From Alphaproteobacteria bacterium (GTDB taxonomy: Bacteria > Pseudomonadota > Alphaproteobacteria > Rhodospirillales > Magnetovibrionaceae), in assembly GCA_015231605.1 (NCBI GenBank), contig JADGBG010000005.1, positions 1-64,000 of the forward strand: 64,000 nt of DNA. The letters are read 5' to 3'. Under the pieces are notes generated by a model. It was not told where the DNA came from. It ran no database searches and saw nothing but the letters and a program-made list of their open reading frames with translations. The position numbers and the translations under genes are program-made. Of this stretch, positions 49,197 to 59,520 are shown in pieces. Position 1 is the first letter of the stretch; every line of letters begins with the position of its first letter.

Positions 49197-51083
49197 ATGG
49201 AGGACGCGGCCGAACCGCGCCCCACCACGATCGCACCGGGACCCAATCCAGCCATGTTCTTTTCCCATCCCATCCGCGCCATCGTCTGCGCCGCCGTATT
49301 GGCGGGCGCGCTTTCCTGGACGGACGGCGCGCGGGCGGAAGACCCCATCATCGAGTTGGCCGCCCTGAACCCGGAACGCATGGCGGAGCGAGGTCTGCCC
49401 CAGGTTCTGGACGCCGACGACGCCCAGCGTTACCGCCACATCTTCCAACTCCAGGACCAGGGCCATTGGAAACGGGCCGACGCCGAGATCGCCAAACTTG
49501 GCGACCGCGTGCTGATGGGGCATGTGCTGGCGCAACGCTACCTGCATCCGACCCATTACCGGTCGCGCTACAAGGAGCTCAAGTCCTGGCTGGACCAGTA
49601 CAACGACCACCACGACGCCCAGCAGATTTACAAGCTGGCGTTGTCGCGCCGCCCGGCCAACGCGACGTATCCCAATCGCCCCGAGACGGGCCGCGGGCTC
49701 TATGACGCATCCGCGCAGGCCGCCGTCAAGGTCGTCCCGCCGCGCAAGAACCTGTCGACCGCGGAACGCCGCCGCGCCGCCACCTTGAAGGTCATGGTGC
49801 GCAGCTACCTGCGCAAGGGCCACACCCTGTCGACCAAGCGCCTGGTGGAATCGGATGAGGCCAAGCTCCTGTTCAGCAGCTACGACATGGACTGGGCCCG
49901 TGCGTACCTGGCCAAAGGCTATTTCATGGACGGGCGAGACGACTGGGCCGTTGAATGGGCGGAAAAGGCGACGAGCCGGTCCGGCCAATACCTGCCCGAG
50001 GCGCATTGGATCGCGGGCCTCTCGCACTGGCGCATGGGCAACTTGGACAAGGCCGCCAGCCATTTCGAGGCCGCCGCGGAGCACGACGCCGATCCCTGGA
50101 CCCACGCCGCCAGCGCCTTCTGGGCGGCGCGCTCGCACCTGTTGATGCGCAACCCTGAACGGGTGATGCCGCTGCTGGAGCAGGCCGCCGAGCATCCGCG
50201 CACCTTCTACGGCATGCTGGCGTCCAAGCTTTTGGGCAAGGAACATCGGTTCAACTGGACCCTTCCGGCGATCGACGGCGCGGAAGTCCGCGCGGTCCTC
50301 GATGACGAGGGCGGTCGGCGCGCCTTGGCGCTGTTGCAGATCGGCCAGCACGATCTGGCGGAAAAGGAATTGCGCCAGATCGCCCGCCTCTCGAACCATT
50401 CCCTGGCGGACGGTATCCTGGCCATCGCCCAGCACGCCGGCATGGCGGAACTCAGCATCCGGCTGGACGCCATGTTGTATCCCAACGGCGGGGGTTACGA
50501 CGGCGCGGCCTATCCGCTCCCCGCGTGGGAACCGGAAGACGGCTTCAAGGTCGACCGCGCCCTGATCTACGCCCTGGTGCGCCAGGAATCGCGCTTCAAC
50601 CCCGAAGCCAAGTCCGGCGTCGGCGCGCGCGGCCTGATGCAGTTGATGCCCGCCACCGCGAGTTTCGTCGCGCAGGACCGCTCGTTACACCGATCCAACC
50701 GCTCCGACCTCTACGATCCGGGCCTGAACCTGCGCCTGGGCCAGCAATACATCACCATGCTGCTGGAAGACGAGAAGATCCAAAACGATCTGTTTCTCAT
50801 GGCGGCGGCGTGGAACGGCGGGCCCGGCAATCTCAACAAATGGCGGCGCAAGGTCGACGACCTGGACGATTCGCTGTTTTTCATCGAAAGCCTGCCGTCG
50901 CGCGAAACCCGCGTTTTCATCGAACGGGTGCTGACGAACCTGTGGATCTATCGCGACCGCCTGGGCCAGCGTTCGCCGTCGCTGGACGCGGTGGCGTCCG
51001 GCGCGTGGCCCAGCTACGACGCGCAGGGACAGACGGCCAACAGCGACGGAACGGAACAGGTGGCGCAGCATGTCGAAAATTGA
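49197..51083 (+). CDS. Soluble lytic murein transglycosylase (Slt70-like)
   Basis: A 628-residue periplasmic lytic transglycosylase. A hydrophobic signal segment lies at about residues 20-45 (RAIVCAAVLAGALSWTDG then ARAED). A superhelical U-domain of TPR-like repeats fills ~60-440. The catalytic SLT domain at ~450-600 shows ALVRQESRFNPEAKSGVGAR (catalytic Glu), GLMQLMPATASFVA, LRLGQQYITMLLE and MAAAWNGGPGNLNKW. It cuts peptidoglycan between MurNAc and GlcNAc with 1,6-anhydro formation. ATG 49197 has GAGGG upstream; an internal ATG 49254 is directly at the signal peptide. The 3' end overlaps moaB by 14 bp. Confidence 0.88.
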   Translation: MEDAAEPRPTTIAPGPNPAMFFSHPIRAIVCAAVLAGALSWTDGARAEDPIIELAALNPERMAERGLPQVLDADDAQRYRHIFQLQDQGHWKRADAEIAKLGDRVLMGHVLAQRYLHPTHYRSRYKELKSWLDQYNDHHDAQQIYKLALSRRPANATYPNRPETGRGLYDASAQAAVKVVPPRKNLSTAERRRAATLKVMVRSYLRKGHTLSTKRLVESDEAKLLFSSYDMDWARAYLAKGYFMDGRDDWAVEWAEKATSRSGQYLPEAHWIAGLSHWRMGNLDKAASHFEAAAEHDADPWTHAASAFWAARSHLLMRNPERVMPLLEQAAEHPRTFYGMLASKLLGKEHRFNWTLPAIDGAEVRAVLDDEGGRRALALLQIGQHDLAEKELRQIARLSNHSLADGILAIAQHAGMAELSIRLDAMLYPNGGGYDGAAYPLPAWEPEDGFKVDRALIYALVRQESRFNPEAKSGVGARGLMQLMPATASFVAQDRSLHRSNRSDLYDPGLNLRLGQQYITMLLEDEKIQNDLFLMAAAWNGGPGNLNKWRRKVDDLDDSLFFIESLPSRETRVFIERVLTNLWIYRDRLGQRSPSLDAVASGAWPSYDAQGQTANSDGTEQVAQHVEN

Positions 51084-51606
51084 AGGACACCGCGATTTCG
51101 TCCCGGTGCGCATCGCGGTGATGACGGTCTCCGACACCCGCACGCTGGACACCGACAAGTCCGGCAACGTGCTGGTTGAGCGCATCGAAGGCGCGGGCCA
51201 CGTGGTCGCCGCGCGCGATATCGTCAAGGACGACGTGGACGACATCGTCGCCGTGCTGAAGGGCTGGATCGCCGACGATCAGATCGACGTGGTGATCGCC
51301 ACCGGCGGCACCGGCCTGACCGGCCGCGACGTCACGCCCGAAGCCTTCGCGAAGGTGCAGGAAAAGGAAATCCCAGGCTTCGGCGAGCTGTTCCGCTGGA
51401 TCAGCTACCAGAAGATCAAAACCTCCACCATCCAGTCGCGCGCCTGCGCGGGGCTGGCCCATGGCACGTACCTGTTCGCCCTGCCGGGTTCGACCGGCGC
51501 ATGCAAGGACGCCTGGGACGACATCCTGGTCCACCAACTGGACAGCCGCACCCACCCCTGCAACATGGTGGAGCTGATGCCCAGGCTCAAGGAACACCTT
51601 GGCTAA
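51070..51606 (+). CDS. moaB: Molybdenum cofactor biosynthesis protein B (MoaB/MogA type)
   Basis: A 178-residue Moa[41 protein letters not shown] (the GGTG loop that binds molybdopterin), [20 protein letters not shown] and [18 protein letters not shown] are all conserved. It would adenylate or otherwise act on molybdopterin for Moco synthesis. It overlaps the lytic transglycosylase gene by 14 bp and is probably co-transcribed. Convergent with a disrupted restriction gene. Confidence 0.92.
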   Translation: MSKIEGHRDFVPVRIAVMTVSDTRTLDTDKSGNVLVERIEGAGHVVAARDIVKDDVDDIVAVLKGWIADDQIDVVIATGGTGLTGRDVTPEAFAKVQEKEIPGFGELFRWISYQKIKTSTIQSRACAGLAHGTYLFALPGSTGACKDAWDDILVHQLDSRTHPCNMVELMPRLKEHLG

Positions 51607-51613
51607 TTAAATT

Positions 51614-51641
51614 GGAATTTCGGACTAACAACCGGAGTTCC
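51614..51641. terminator. Possible bidirectional hairpin between moaB and REase
   Basis: The RNA could form a 10-bp stem from GGAATTTCGG (51614-51623) and CCGGAGTTCC (51632-51641), with two G-U pairs and an 8-nt loop. It sits just behind the moaB stop and in front of the converging restriction gene. There is no long T-run, so termination strength is unknown. Confidence 0.35.
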
Positions 51642-51649
51642 GAAGGTGT

Positions 51650-52417
51650 TCAAACAACACAACCGGGCGTTATGCCGATCGCAAGGAACGGACACCCGCC
51701 GTTACGTCCCGCGTCAAGCCTGTAGAGCAACTTGCCCATCCACGTCGTCGATGCGCCAAATTTTCGGTATACGTCGTCGTCGCCTTCAGAGCCGTCCTTT
51801 TTCAGGACCTTGCCAAGCTTCCGAAAATACGCGTTGTCGAGAGAAGCGCCACGGGTGAGAATCACGCCGAGACCAATTGCACCCGCATCATAGAATGATG
51901 CGAAAGCGTACAAATCCCGGTCATAAGTCTGGTCCTTGCTGTTCCATTCCAGGTCGAAAGCGACTTGACCGTTCAGGTAATCTATTCAATGACCATCCAG
52001 GAAGGCGCCCCGGACATATTCGTTCAACACGGAATTCTTCTTTTTCGCATGAAGAATTTTTACATGCAGATCCGCCGTAATACGCGCTTCGTTCCAACCG
52101 TCGCTTTCGTCAAATAAAGTATCCACATACTTTGCAATCAGACCTTTGCTGCCGCCGGGAAGCCTGATCATCTCGGACCGAATTTGAAATGCATCGAGAT
52201 TTCGGACGAGGCTATCGTATTGATCCGGATAACTCGATTTGAGAATGGCGGCTGCGTTTCGATAGCTGTAAATTTCAAACTTGTTGAAAAAAGCTTCGGG
52301 CAACGACGCCCTAACATGGTCAACCGGGTCGGCGTTGCGGCCGGTCGAAATGTCATTCAAAGTCGCATCATCATCGTCCGCCGCATTGTCGGATGTATCC
52401 GAATACGGCCCAATCAT
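51650..52417 (-). pseudogene. BglII-type restriction endonuclease, in-frame stop
   Basis: The minus strand encodes two parts in the same frame. The first (52417-51989) has KFEIYSYRNAAAILKSSYPD, RLPGGSKGLIAKYVDTLFDE and SDGWNEARITADLHVKIL. A TGA at 51986-51988 follows ...FLDGH. The frame then goes on without shift as IDYLNGQVAFDLEWNSKDQT, DRDLYAFASFYDAGAIGLGV and GASTTWMGKLLYRLDAGRNG to a stop at 51650. Both parts fit the BglII restriction endonuclease family, including the catalytic stretch around DLEWNSKDQ. One nonsense mutation (or sequencing error) separates it from a full-length ~255-residue enzyme. It is coupled to the MT-A70 gene by an ATGA overlap, so it was a paired restriction-modification system. 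Confidence 0.75.
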
Positions 52418-53049
52418 TCGGCCGCGGCCTTGTGAGAATTGTATTTGTACGTTTCCCAGGTTGGCCGGTATTCCTCATCCGCCTGATTCCCCCAAACGGT
52501 CCAACCCTCCCGCAGGCCGCGCCCGAACATTTCCAGGTATGGCCCAGGGCTACAACTTTCGATCAGGGGGTATTGCTCATCGGGTTTGCGCGAATGTTCA
52601 CGCTTGCGGGACGAAAAAAGGTTTACTTGGCTGCGTGCCGGCGCCAAGGTGCGGGCGTTTTTGCCTCGAACGCCAAAAAGCAGGATTTCCGTTACATTCC
52701 GAAAATAAAAACCGACGCCACGGCCATCGGAGCCCCCATCCTTGCGAACCTTATGCCAGATGATATTGGACTTGTATTCGAAGCCCCAGGCCTCAAGGAC
52801 CTTTAAGCCATCCGGCAACAACGCATTCGGCACCCATAGATAACAATGCGCCGTATCTTCCGTGTGCTCGGCGACGGGAAGCGCGCAAATGTCTTCCAAT
52901 TCCATTGTCGGATAGCGAGCAAGGCGGCGATGTTCCGGCGCAACCTTGCCAGTACGGTTGTTGAACCGCCAGGGAGGGTCGGCCATGACGGTCCTGAAGC
53001 GCTGACCGTCCAGAAAACGACGCAAATCCTCGGATGGATTCAGTGTCAT
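52414..53049 (-). CDS. MT-A70 family DNA adenine methyltransferase
   Basis: A 211-residue MT-A70 (N6-adenine) methyltransferase. The catalytic motif is RTVMADPPWRFNN (DPPW), followed by YPTMELEDICALPVAEHTED, HCYLWVPNALLPDGLKVLEA, KSNIIWHKVRKDGGSDGRG and ILLFGVRGKNART. It would methylate adenine in the site cut by the paired BglII-type nuclease. The ATG at 53049 begins the conserved protein; GTG-type longer frames exist but are unsupported. It now appears to be an orphan methyltransferase since the nuclease frame has an internal stop. The pair has lower GC than neighbours, suggesting acquisition. Confidence 0.8.
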   Translation of the reverse strand: MTLNPSEDLRRFLDGQRFRTVMADPPWRFNNRTGKVAPEHRRLARYPTMELEDICALPVAEHTEDTAHCYLWVPNALLPDGLKVLEAWGFEYKSNIIWHKVRKDGGSDGRGVGFYFRNVTEILLFGVRGKNARTLAPARSQVNLFSSRKREHSRKPDEQYPLIESCSPGPYLEMFGRGLREGWTVWGNQADEEYRPTWETYKYNSHKAAAE

Positions 53050-53174
53050 GCTACGATCCCGCCCCTTGTATTTTTGTATCGAGCACACGGAAAAATCACC
53101 TCCGCATGTTCCTTATACGTTCTCATTCCTGCCTTGTCTAACATGGAATGGAATCCGAGTAAATAGCTTTGCTT

Positions 53175-53205
53175 ATCCGGGAAAGGGACTTAGTATCCCC
53201 CGGAT
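53175..53205. repeat. Imperfect hairpin upstream of trkH
   Basis: ATCCGG at 53175-53180 pairs with CCGGAT at 53200-53205, and inside it GGGA (53185-53188) pairs with TCCC (53196-53199), giving a stem with one bulge and a 7-nt loop. It lies in the 207-bp region between the divergent methyltransferase and trkH starts, so it may affect the trkH leader or promoter. Role unknown. Confidence 0.35.
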
Positions 53206-53256
53206 CCGCGGCTTTAGGCTGCGCGAAGTTGCTTTGACTCCGTCGGGAGCACCTCC

Positions 53257-54702
53257 ATGGACATCAAGCCCGTCGTCGTCATCGACGGTATTTTCGTGAT
53301 TGTCGTCGGCCTTTTGGCATTGGCGCCGGGATTGGTCGATGCGTTGGCGAACAATCCGGACGCCCGGGGTTTCTTTCTCACCGCGGGGATCGCGTTCGCG
53401 CTGGGCGGGGCGATGGTGCTGAGCGCATGGACCGGCGGCATCGATCTCGACGTCCGCCAGGGCTTTTTGCTGACCGCGTCGAGTTGGGTGCTGATGGCGG
53501 TGCTGGCGGCGTTGCCATTCATGCTGGGCTCGTTGCACGCCAGCTACACGGATGCTTTTTTTGAAACCATGTCGGGGCTCACCACCACGGGCTCGACGGT
53601 GTTTTCGGGTCTCGACCACATGCCCCCCGGCATCCTGCTGTGGCGGTCCATGCTGCAATGGATCGGCGGCATCGGCATCATCGTCACCGCAGTCGCCATG
53701 TTGCCGTTCCTGCGCGTCGGCGGCATGCAGTTGTTCCGCATGGAATCGTCCGACAAGTCCGACAAGGTGTTGCCGCGCGCCGGGCAGATCGCGGGTGGCA
53801 TCCTGGCGGTCTACATTGGGCTCACCGTGTTGTGCGCCGTGGTCTACGACTTCACCGCCATGACGACCTTCGAAGCCATCAACCACGCCATGACCACCGT
53901 TTCGACCGGCGGGTTCTCGACGTCGGACGGGTCCATCGGGCACTTCCGCTCCCCCGCCATCGAATGGGAGGCCGCGTTTTTCATGTTTCTGGGCGCCCTG
54001 CCGTTCGTGCTGTACGTCCGCGCCCTGCACGGCCATTGGCGGGATCTGCTCGTCGACAGTCAGGTGCGCGCCTTCAGCGTGGTCCTGGTCGCGGTGTCCG
54101 GGGCGCTGACCGCGTGGCTGGTGGTCGTCGATCATTTCAGCGTCGTGGAGGCGCTGCGTCTCGCGGTGTTCAACGTGGTCTCGGTGGTCACCACCACGGG
54201 CTACGCCACCAGCGACTACACCACCTGGGGCTCGTTCGCCATCGTGACGTTCTTTTTCATCACGTTTGTCGGCGGATGCACGGGATCGACGTCGGGCGGG
54301 ATCAAGATCTTCCGTTTCGAGATCATGGCGCTGATCATCCGCCGCCAGGTCCACGCGATGCAGTTCCGTCACGCCAAGTTCCTCACCCGCTACGCCGGGC
54401 GCGTGCTGTCCAACGACGTGATGGGAGCCATCAGCATTTTCGTATTCCAATTCGCCTTCCTGGTCGCGATTCTGACTGTTCTTCTGTCGCTGACCGGCCT
54501 GGACATGACGACCAGCTTCACCGGCGCGGCCACGGCCATGGCGAACGTGGGGCCGGGGCTGGGAACCCTCATCGGCCCGGCGGGAAACTTCGCCACCCTG
54601 CCGGACGCGGCGAAGTGGATCCTCAGCGCCGGAATGCTGGTGGGGCGGCTGGAAATCGTCACCGTGCTGGTGCTTTTCGTCCCGGCGTTCTGGAAGAGCT
54701 GA
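53257..54702 (+). CDS. trkH: TrkH/KtrB-family potassium uptake protein
   Basis: A 481-residue inner-membrane protein of the Trk/Ktr K+ transporter family. It has four P-loop units, each with the selectivity-filter motif: FFETMSGLTTTGSTVF, HAMTTVSTGGFSTSDGS, NVVSVVTTTGYATSDYTTW and AATAMANVGPGLGT. The segment GGCTGSTSGGIKIFRFEIM is also typical. It imports K+ (with TrkA in the cytoplasm, not seen here). Length is normal. The ATG has GGGAG upstream. It ends 8 bp from a convergent gene. Confidence 0.92.
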   Translation: MDIKPVVVIDGIFVIVVGLLALAPGLVDALANNPDARGFFLTAGIAFALGGAMVLSAWTGGIDLDVRQGFLLTASSWVLMAVLAALPFMLGSLHASYTDAFFETMSGLTTTGSTVFSGLDHMPPGILLWRSMLQWIGGIGIIVTAVAMLPFLRVGGMQLFRMESSDKSDKVLPRAGQIAGGILAVYIGLTVLCAVVYDFTAMTTFEAINHAMTTVSTGGFSTSDGSIGHFRSPAIEWEAAFFMFLGALPFVLYVRALHGHWRDLLVDSQVRAFSVVLVAVSGALTAWLVVVDHFSVVEALRLAVFNVVSVVTTTGYATSDYTTWGSFAIVTFFFITFVGGCTGSTSGGIKIFRFEIMALIIRRQVHAMQFRHAKFLTRYAGRVLSNDVMGAISIFVFQFAFLVAILTVLLSLTGLDMTTSFTGAATAMANVGPGLGTLIGPAGNFATLPDAAKWILSAGMLVGRLEIVTVLVLFVPAFWKS

Positions 54703-54709
54703 GACGGCG

Positions 54710-55276
54710 TCAATCGACGTCGCCGAGGGTCTCCACGAAGCCCACTGTTGTCCCATCCGGCAGATTGGCGAGCGTGTCGGCGAGCGCATGTTCGCTGGAC
54801 CAACGGGCATTTCGAAACGGATCAAAGAGACGCGGACGCCGCTTCGCCCCCACCAGCCAATACCCCCCGTCCACCGCCGAGCCGAACACCCAGTCGTTTT
54901 CGCCCAAGGCCATGAACGCGGCGGCGATGTGGTCCGGGCGGATGTCGGGGATGTCGCTGCCGACCACCACCACCGGGCCGGGGGGAAGGAGCCGCATGGG
55001 CCGCAGCATGCGCGCGCCCAAATCGCCCCCGCCCTGGGCCACGATCCACCACCGCGCGGGCCATTGGCGCGACGTCAAGCCCGAGACGTCCGGCGTCACC
55101 GCCAACCAGCACGTCCAGCGCGGATCGCGCAGCCGCCGCGCGACGGCGAACAGGGTGCGGCGGTAAAACGCCCAGGCGGCGACCGCGCCGATGCGCCGGG
55201 CCAGCCGCCGCTTGGCCCGTCCGATGCGCGGAGCCTTGGCCATCAGCACCAGATGACGGGCCTCGGGCCGCCTCAC
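54710..55276 (-). CDS. TIGR04282 family glycosyltransferase (DUF2064)
   Basis: A 188-residue protein matching the DUF2064/TIGR04282 family: HLVLMAKAPRIGRAKRRLAR, VVVVGSDIPDIRPDHIAAAF and WVFGSAVDGGYWLVGAKRR with SSEHALADTL. GTG 55274-55276 overlaps the stop of the TIGR04283 gene (GTGA), and a shorter start at 55243 is possible. The family often appears in pair with TIGR04283 in arsenosugar- or lipid-related clusters; the substrate is unresolved. The two genes form a small operon convergent with trkH. Confidence 0.8.
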   Translation of the reverse strand: MRRPEARHLVLMAKAPRIGRAKRRLARRIGAVAAWAFYRRTLFAVARRLRDPRWTCWLAVTPDVSGLTSRQWPARWWIVAQGGGDLGARMLRPMRLLPPGPVVVVGSDIPDIRPDHIAAAFMALGENDWVFGSAVDGGYWLVGAKRRPRLFDPFRNARWSSEHALADTLANLPDGTTVGFVETLGDVD

Positions 55277-55959
55277 CGGTACAGCCTTTCCACCCACGCC
55301 TTGGGCGCGCCGAGCATATATAAAGTGAGACACGCGAGATTGCGCGCCGGGCGCAGCCACCAGCCGTCGCGGCGGTACCTTTCGCCCGACGTGACGACGG
55401 CGTAAGGCAGGCGCTTGAGCCGCATCGGCCCGATGCGCCGCACGATGTCGACGTCCTCCATCAACGCCTGGTCCGCGCGAAAACCGCCGACTTCTTGGTA
55501 AAAATCGCGATGGATCAGCAGACCCTGGTCGCCGTAGGGAAGGCCCCAGACCTCGCCACGCCAGTTGGCCAGCCCCGCCACCCGCCGGGCCGCACCGGAC
55601 GCGTCGTCGAAGGACAGACGGAAATAGGCCGCGCGCCCCTGGTTCGCGTCGTTGGTGATAAAGCGGCTGACCGCGTCCGCCCATTCGGTGGGCAACACTG
55701 TGTCGGCGTGCAGGAACAACAGCCACGGCCCGGCGGCGCGTTCCGCCCCCATCGCCAGTTGCCGCCCCCGCCCCGGTTCCGAGGACACGAATACCGCCCC
55801 GTGGTCGGCGGCGACCCGCCGCGTCTGGTCGGTGGATCCCCCGTCCACCACCAACACCTCCAACACCGGCGGCGCGGCCGCGTGTACGGCGTGCAGGGTC
55901 GCGGCCAGCGTGGCTTCGGCGTTCAGCGTGGGTATGACGATGCTGAGCATGAGGGGCAC
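55273..55959 (-). CDS. TIGR04283 family glycosyltransferase
   Basis: A 228-residue GT2 of the TIGR04283 (arsenosugar-type) family. MLSIVIPTLNAEATLAATLH, VLVVDGGSTDQTRRVAADH, LLFLHADTVLPTEWADAV and FQADQALMEDVDIVRRI-like ending with RADQALMEDVDIVRRIGPM are typical. It would act on a small lipid or sugar-alcohol acceptor. Met4 (55950) is an alternative start. Co-transcribed with the TIGR04282 gene. Confidence 0.82.
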   Translation of the reverse strand: MPLMLSIVIPTLNAEATLAATLHAVHAAAPPVLEVLVVDGGSTDQTRRVAADHGAVFVSSEPGRGRQLAMGAERAAGPWLLFLHADTVLPTEWADAVSRFITNDANQGRAAYFRLSFDDASGAARRVAGLANWRGEVWGLPYGDQGLLIHRDFYQEVGGFRADQALMEDVDIVRRIGPMRLKRLPYAVVTSGERYRRDGWWLRPARNLACLTLYMLGAPKAWVERLYR

Positions 55960-56034
55960 TTTACCATGGGGGCAAGGCGAAAAACACGCGGCAAATGTTC
56001 TTGATATGTTCTTTGTGTTGCGTTACTGTCGGGC

Positions 56035-57123
56035 ATGGTCGATGGCTTGCCCGGATTGGTCGTCAAGGGGCGCGGTGCGGTGTCCAACGCCGCCGGGCGG
56101 TTCGAGCCCCATGCGCGCATGGCGGTGGACGACGGATGGGGGCCGGACCCGGACGGGGCGGAGAAGCTGCGCACCACGGTAACGGCGGAACGCGCCAAGT
56201 CGGCGTTGACCCGCAACGGCTCGCCGGACATTCCCTTCGACCGCTCGCTCAATCCGTACCGGGGGTGCGAACACGGCTGCGTCTATTGCTATGCCCGGCC
56301 CAGCCACGCCTACGTCAACCTGTCTCCGGGTCTGGATTTCGAAAGCCGCCTGTTCGCCAAGAACAATGTCGCCGAGGTTCTGGAAGCGGAACTGCGCAAG
56401 CCCGGATACCGCGCCCGGCCGGTGATGATCGGTTCCAACACCGACCCGTACCAGCCCATCGAACAGGACCGGCGCCTTACCCGCCAGGTGCTGGAGGTGC
56501 TGCGCGATTTCCGCCACCCGGCCGTGCTGATCACCAAGTCGCACCGCGTGGTGCGCGACGTGGACGTGCTGGCCGACATGGCGCGGAACGGATTGGTGAG
56601 CGTCGGCGTGTCCGTCACCACGCTCGACGCCACCCTGGCGCGCACGCTGGAACCCCGCGCCGCCACGCCGCCACGCCGCCTGGACGCGGTGCGGACGCTC
56701 TCCGACGCGGGCGTGCCGGTGTGTCTGATGGTCTCCCCGGTCATTCCGGCGCTCACCGATCACGAGTTGGAAGCCATCCTGGCGGCGGGCAAGGAGGCCG
56801 GGGCCAAGACGGCGGCCTACATCCTGCTGCGCCTGCCGGGCGAGGTGGCGGGGCTGTTCGTGGAATGGCTCCATGCCCATGCGCCGGACCGCGCGCGCCG
56901 GGTATTGAACCTTCTTGGGCAAAGCCGCCACGGTGGCTTGAACACTTCCGAATTCGGCGAACGCATGACCGGCGTGGGCCCGCACGCGGACCTGCTCGGC
57001 CGTCGCTTTCGCGTGACGTGCCGCAAGTTGGGACTGGGCTTCGCCGACGCCGCGGCCTACGGCGTGCGCTCCGACCTGTTCCGCCCCCCGCCCCGGATCG
57101 GCGATCAGTTGGCGTTGTGGTGA
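56035..57123 (+). CDS. PA0069-family radical SAM protein (SplB-like)
   Basis: A 362-residue radical SAM protein of the PA0069 family. NPYRGCEHGCVYCYARPSHA has the CxxxCxxC motif, followed by FESRLFAKNNVAEVLEAELR, MIGSNTDPYQPIEQDRRLTR, VLITKSHRVVRDVDVLADMA and RTLSDAGVPVCLMVSPVIPA. Resemblance to spore photoproduct lyase is known for the family, but the true reaction is not established. It precedes rnhB by 46 bp in the same direction. Confidence 0.88.
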   Translation: MVDGLPGLVVKGRGAVSNAAGRFEPHARMAVDDGWGPDPDGAEKLRTTVTAERAKSALTRNGSPDIPFDRSLNPYRGCEHGCVYCYARPSHAYVNLSPGLDFESRLFAKNNVAEVLEAELRKPGYRARPVMIGSNTDPYQPIEQDRRLTRQVLEVLRDFRHPAVLITKSHRVVRDVDVLADMARNGLVSVGVSVTTLDATLARTLEPRAATPPRRLDAVRTLSDAGVPVCLMVSPVIPALTDHELEAILAAGKEAGAKTAAYILLRLPGEVAGLFVEWLHAHAPDRARRVLNLLGQSRHGGLNTSEFGERMTGVGPHADLLGRRFRVTCRKLGLGFADAAAYGVRSDLFRPPPRIGDQLALW

Positions 57124-57168
57124 GGCTGTCCTATACTGCCGCCGTCACCGCGCAGAGAGAGGACCGCC

Positions 57169-57789
57169 ATGCCCGATTATTCCTTGGAAGCCGCCATCCC
57201 CGGACGCGTCGCCGGGGTGGATGAAGCCGGGCGCGGCCCGTGGGCCGGGCCGGTGGTGGCGGCGGCGGCGATCTTGGACGTGGACGCGCTGCCGGGCGAT
57301 CTGCTGGCGGCGTTGGACGATTCCAAGAAACTCAAGGCGGAAAAACGGCGCCAGCTTCTGGACGCCCTCAACCACCGCTTCGGCACCGGCATCGTCTACG
57401 GCGTGGGCGTGGCGACGGTCGAGGAAATCGACGCGCTCAACATCCTTCAGGCCACCATGATCGCCATGACCCGCGCGGTGGACCGTCTGGATCCCCAGCC
57501 CGACATGGCGCTGATCGACGGCAACCGCGTGCCGGACGCGTTGTCGTGCCGCGCGCGCGCGGTGGTCAAGGGCGACGGGCTGTCGCTGAGCATCGCCGCG
57601 GCCTCCATCATCGCCAAGGTGACCCGCGATGAGATGATGGCCAAGTTGGCCGCCGAATACCCGGGTTACGGGTGGGAAGGCAACGCCGGATACGGCACCC
57701 GGGCCCACCAGGACGCCATCGCCAGCCTCGGCATCACCCCGCACCACCGAAAAAGTTTCGCCCCCATTCGCAAGATATTGAGTCCCGGC

Positions 57790-57798
<9 letters not shown>
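57169..57798 (+). CDS. rnhB: Ribonuclease HII
   Basis: A 209-residue RNase HII. The metal-binding GVDEAGRGPWAGPVVAAAAI (Asp18, Glu19) is near the N-terminus, DDSKKLKAEKRRQLLD follows, then ALIDGNRVPDAL (Asp) and SLSIAAASIIAKVTRDEMMA (Asp/Ser region), YPGYGWEGNAGYGTRAHQDA. It degrades RNA in RNA-DNA hybrids and single ribonucleotides. The ATG is preceded by AGAGAGGA. Followed by ccrM with 90 bp between them. Confidence 0.95.
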
Positions 57799-58968
<1,170 letters not shown>

Positions 58969-59051
58969 TCCCTCTGTCGCTTGCGCTTGTCTCGCCTACG
59001 CCATCGTGGCTATGCTGAATATATCTCCTGACAAGAACCGGAACGGCGCGG

Positions 59052-59456
59052 ATGAAAAGCATCAAATGGAGCTCCGATCTTTCGGTCGGCATCGATCAAA
59101 TCGACGAGGATCATCGCCGCCTGGTGCAATGCCTGGACGATTTGTTCACGGCTTGCTTCGCCGGACAGGGACCCGAGGTGCTGAACGGCATCCTGGCGCG
59201 GCTGCTTCAGTACACGCGCGAGCATTTTTCCCGCGAGGAAGACATCATGCGCCGCGTCGGCTATCCCGAATTTGAAACCCACCGCGCCCTGCACGCTGAG
59301 TTGGTTTCCGAACTCGACGACTTCATCGAGAGCAACGCGTTGGCCGACAATCACGGCACCAGCAACAAGTTGCTTCAGTTCCTTCAGGACTGGCTGACCC
59401 GGCACATCCTCGTCGAAGACAAAAAAATCTGCCGGCACGTCGGCGCCATCGATTGA
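59052..59456 (+). CDS. Bacteriohemerythrin
   Basis: A 134-residue four-helix diiron O2-binding protein. Iron ligands are His21 (DEDHRRL), His58 and Glu62 (REHFSREE), His77 and His81 (ETHRALHAE), His118 (RHILVEDK) and Asp123. Complete set of seven ligands, so it should bind O2. Probable role: O2 storage, delivery or sensing, as in magnetotactic and microaerobic bacteria. Single gene with 83 bp between it and ccrM. Confidence 0.92.
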   Translation: MKSIKWSSDLSVGIDQIDEDHRRLVQCLDDLFTACFAGQGPEVLNGILARLLQYTREHFSREEDIMRRVGYPEFETHRALHAELVSELDDFIESNALADNHGTSNKLLQFLQDWLTRHILVEDKKICRHVGAID

Positions 59457-59520
59457 CGCCGCCTCCGTCCCGCCACACAATGTCGGCGCAAGGCTGTCGA
59501 TGGCTCGAAGGAAACGCCTC

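Noticed and set aside
53173-54825. 550-residue minus-strand open frame
   Set aside because: Antisense to trkH; rich in Arg, His and Asp with no motif, while trkH is unmistakable.
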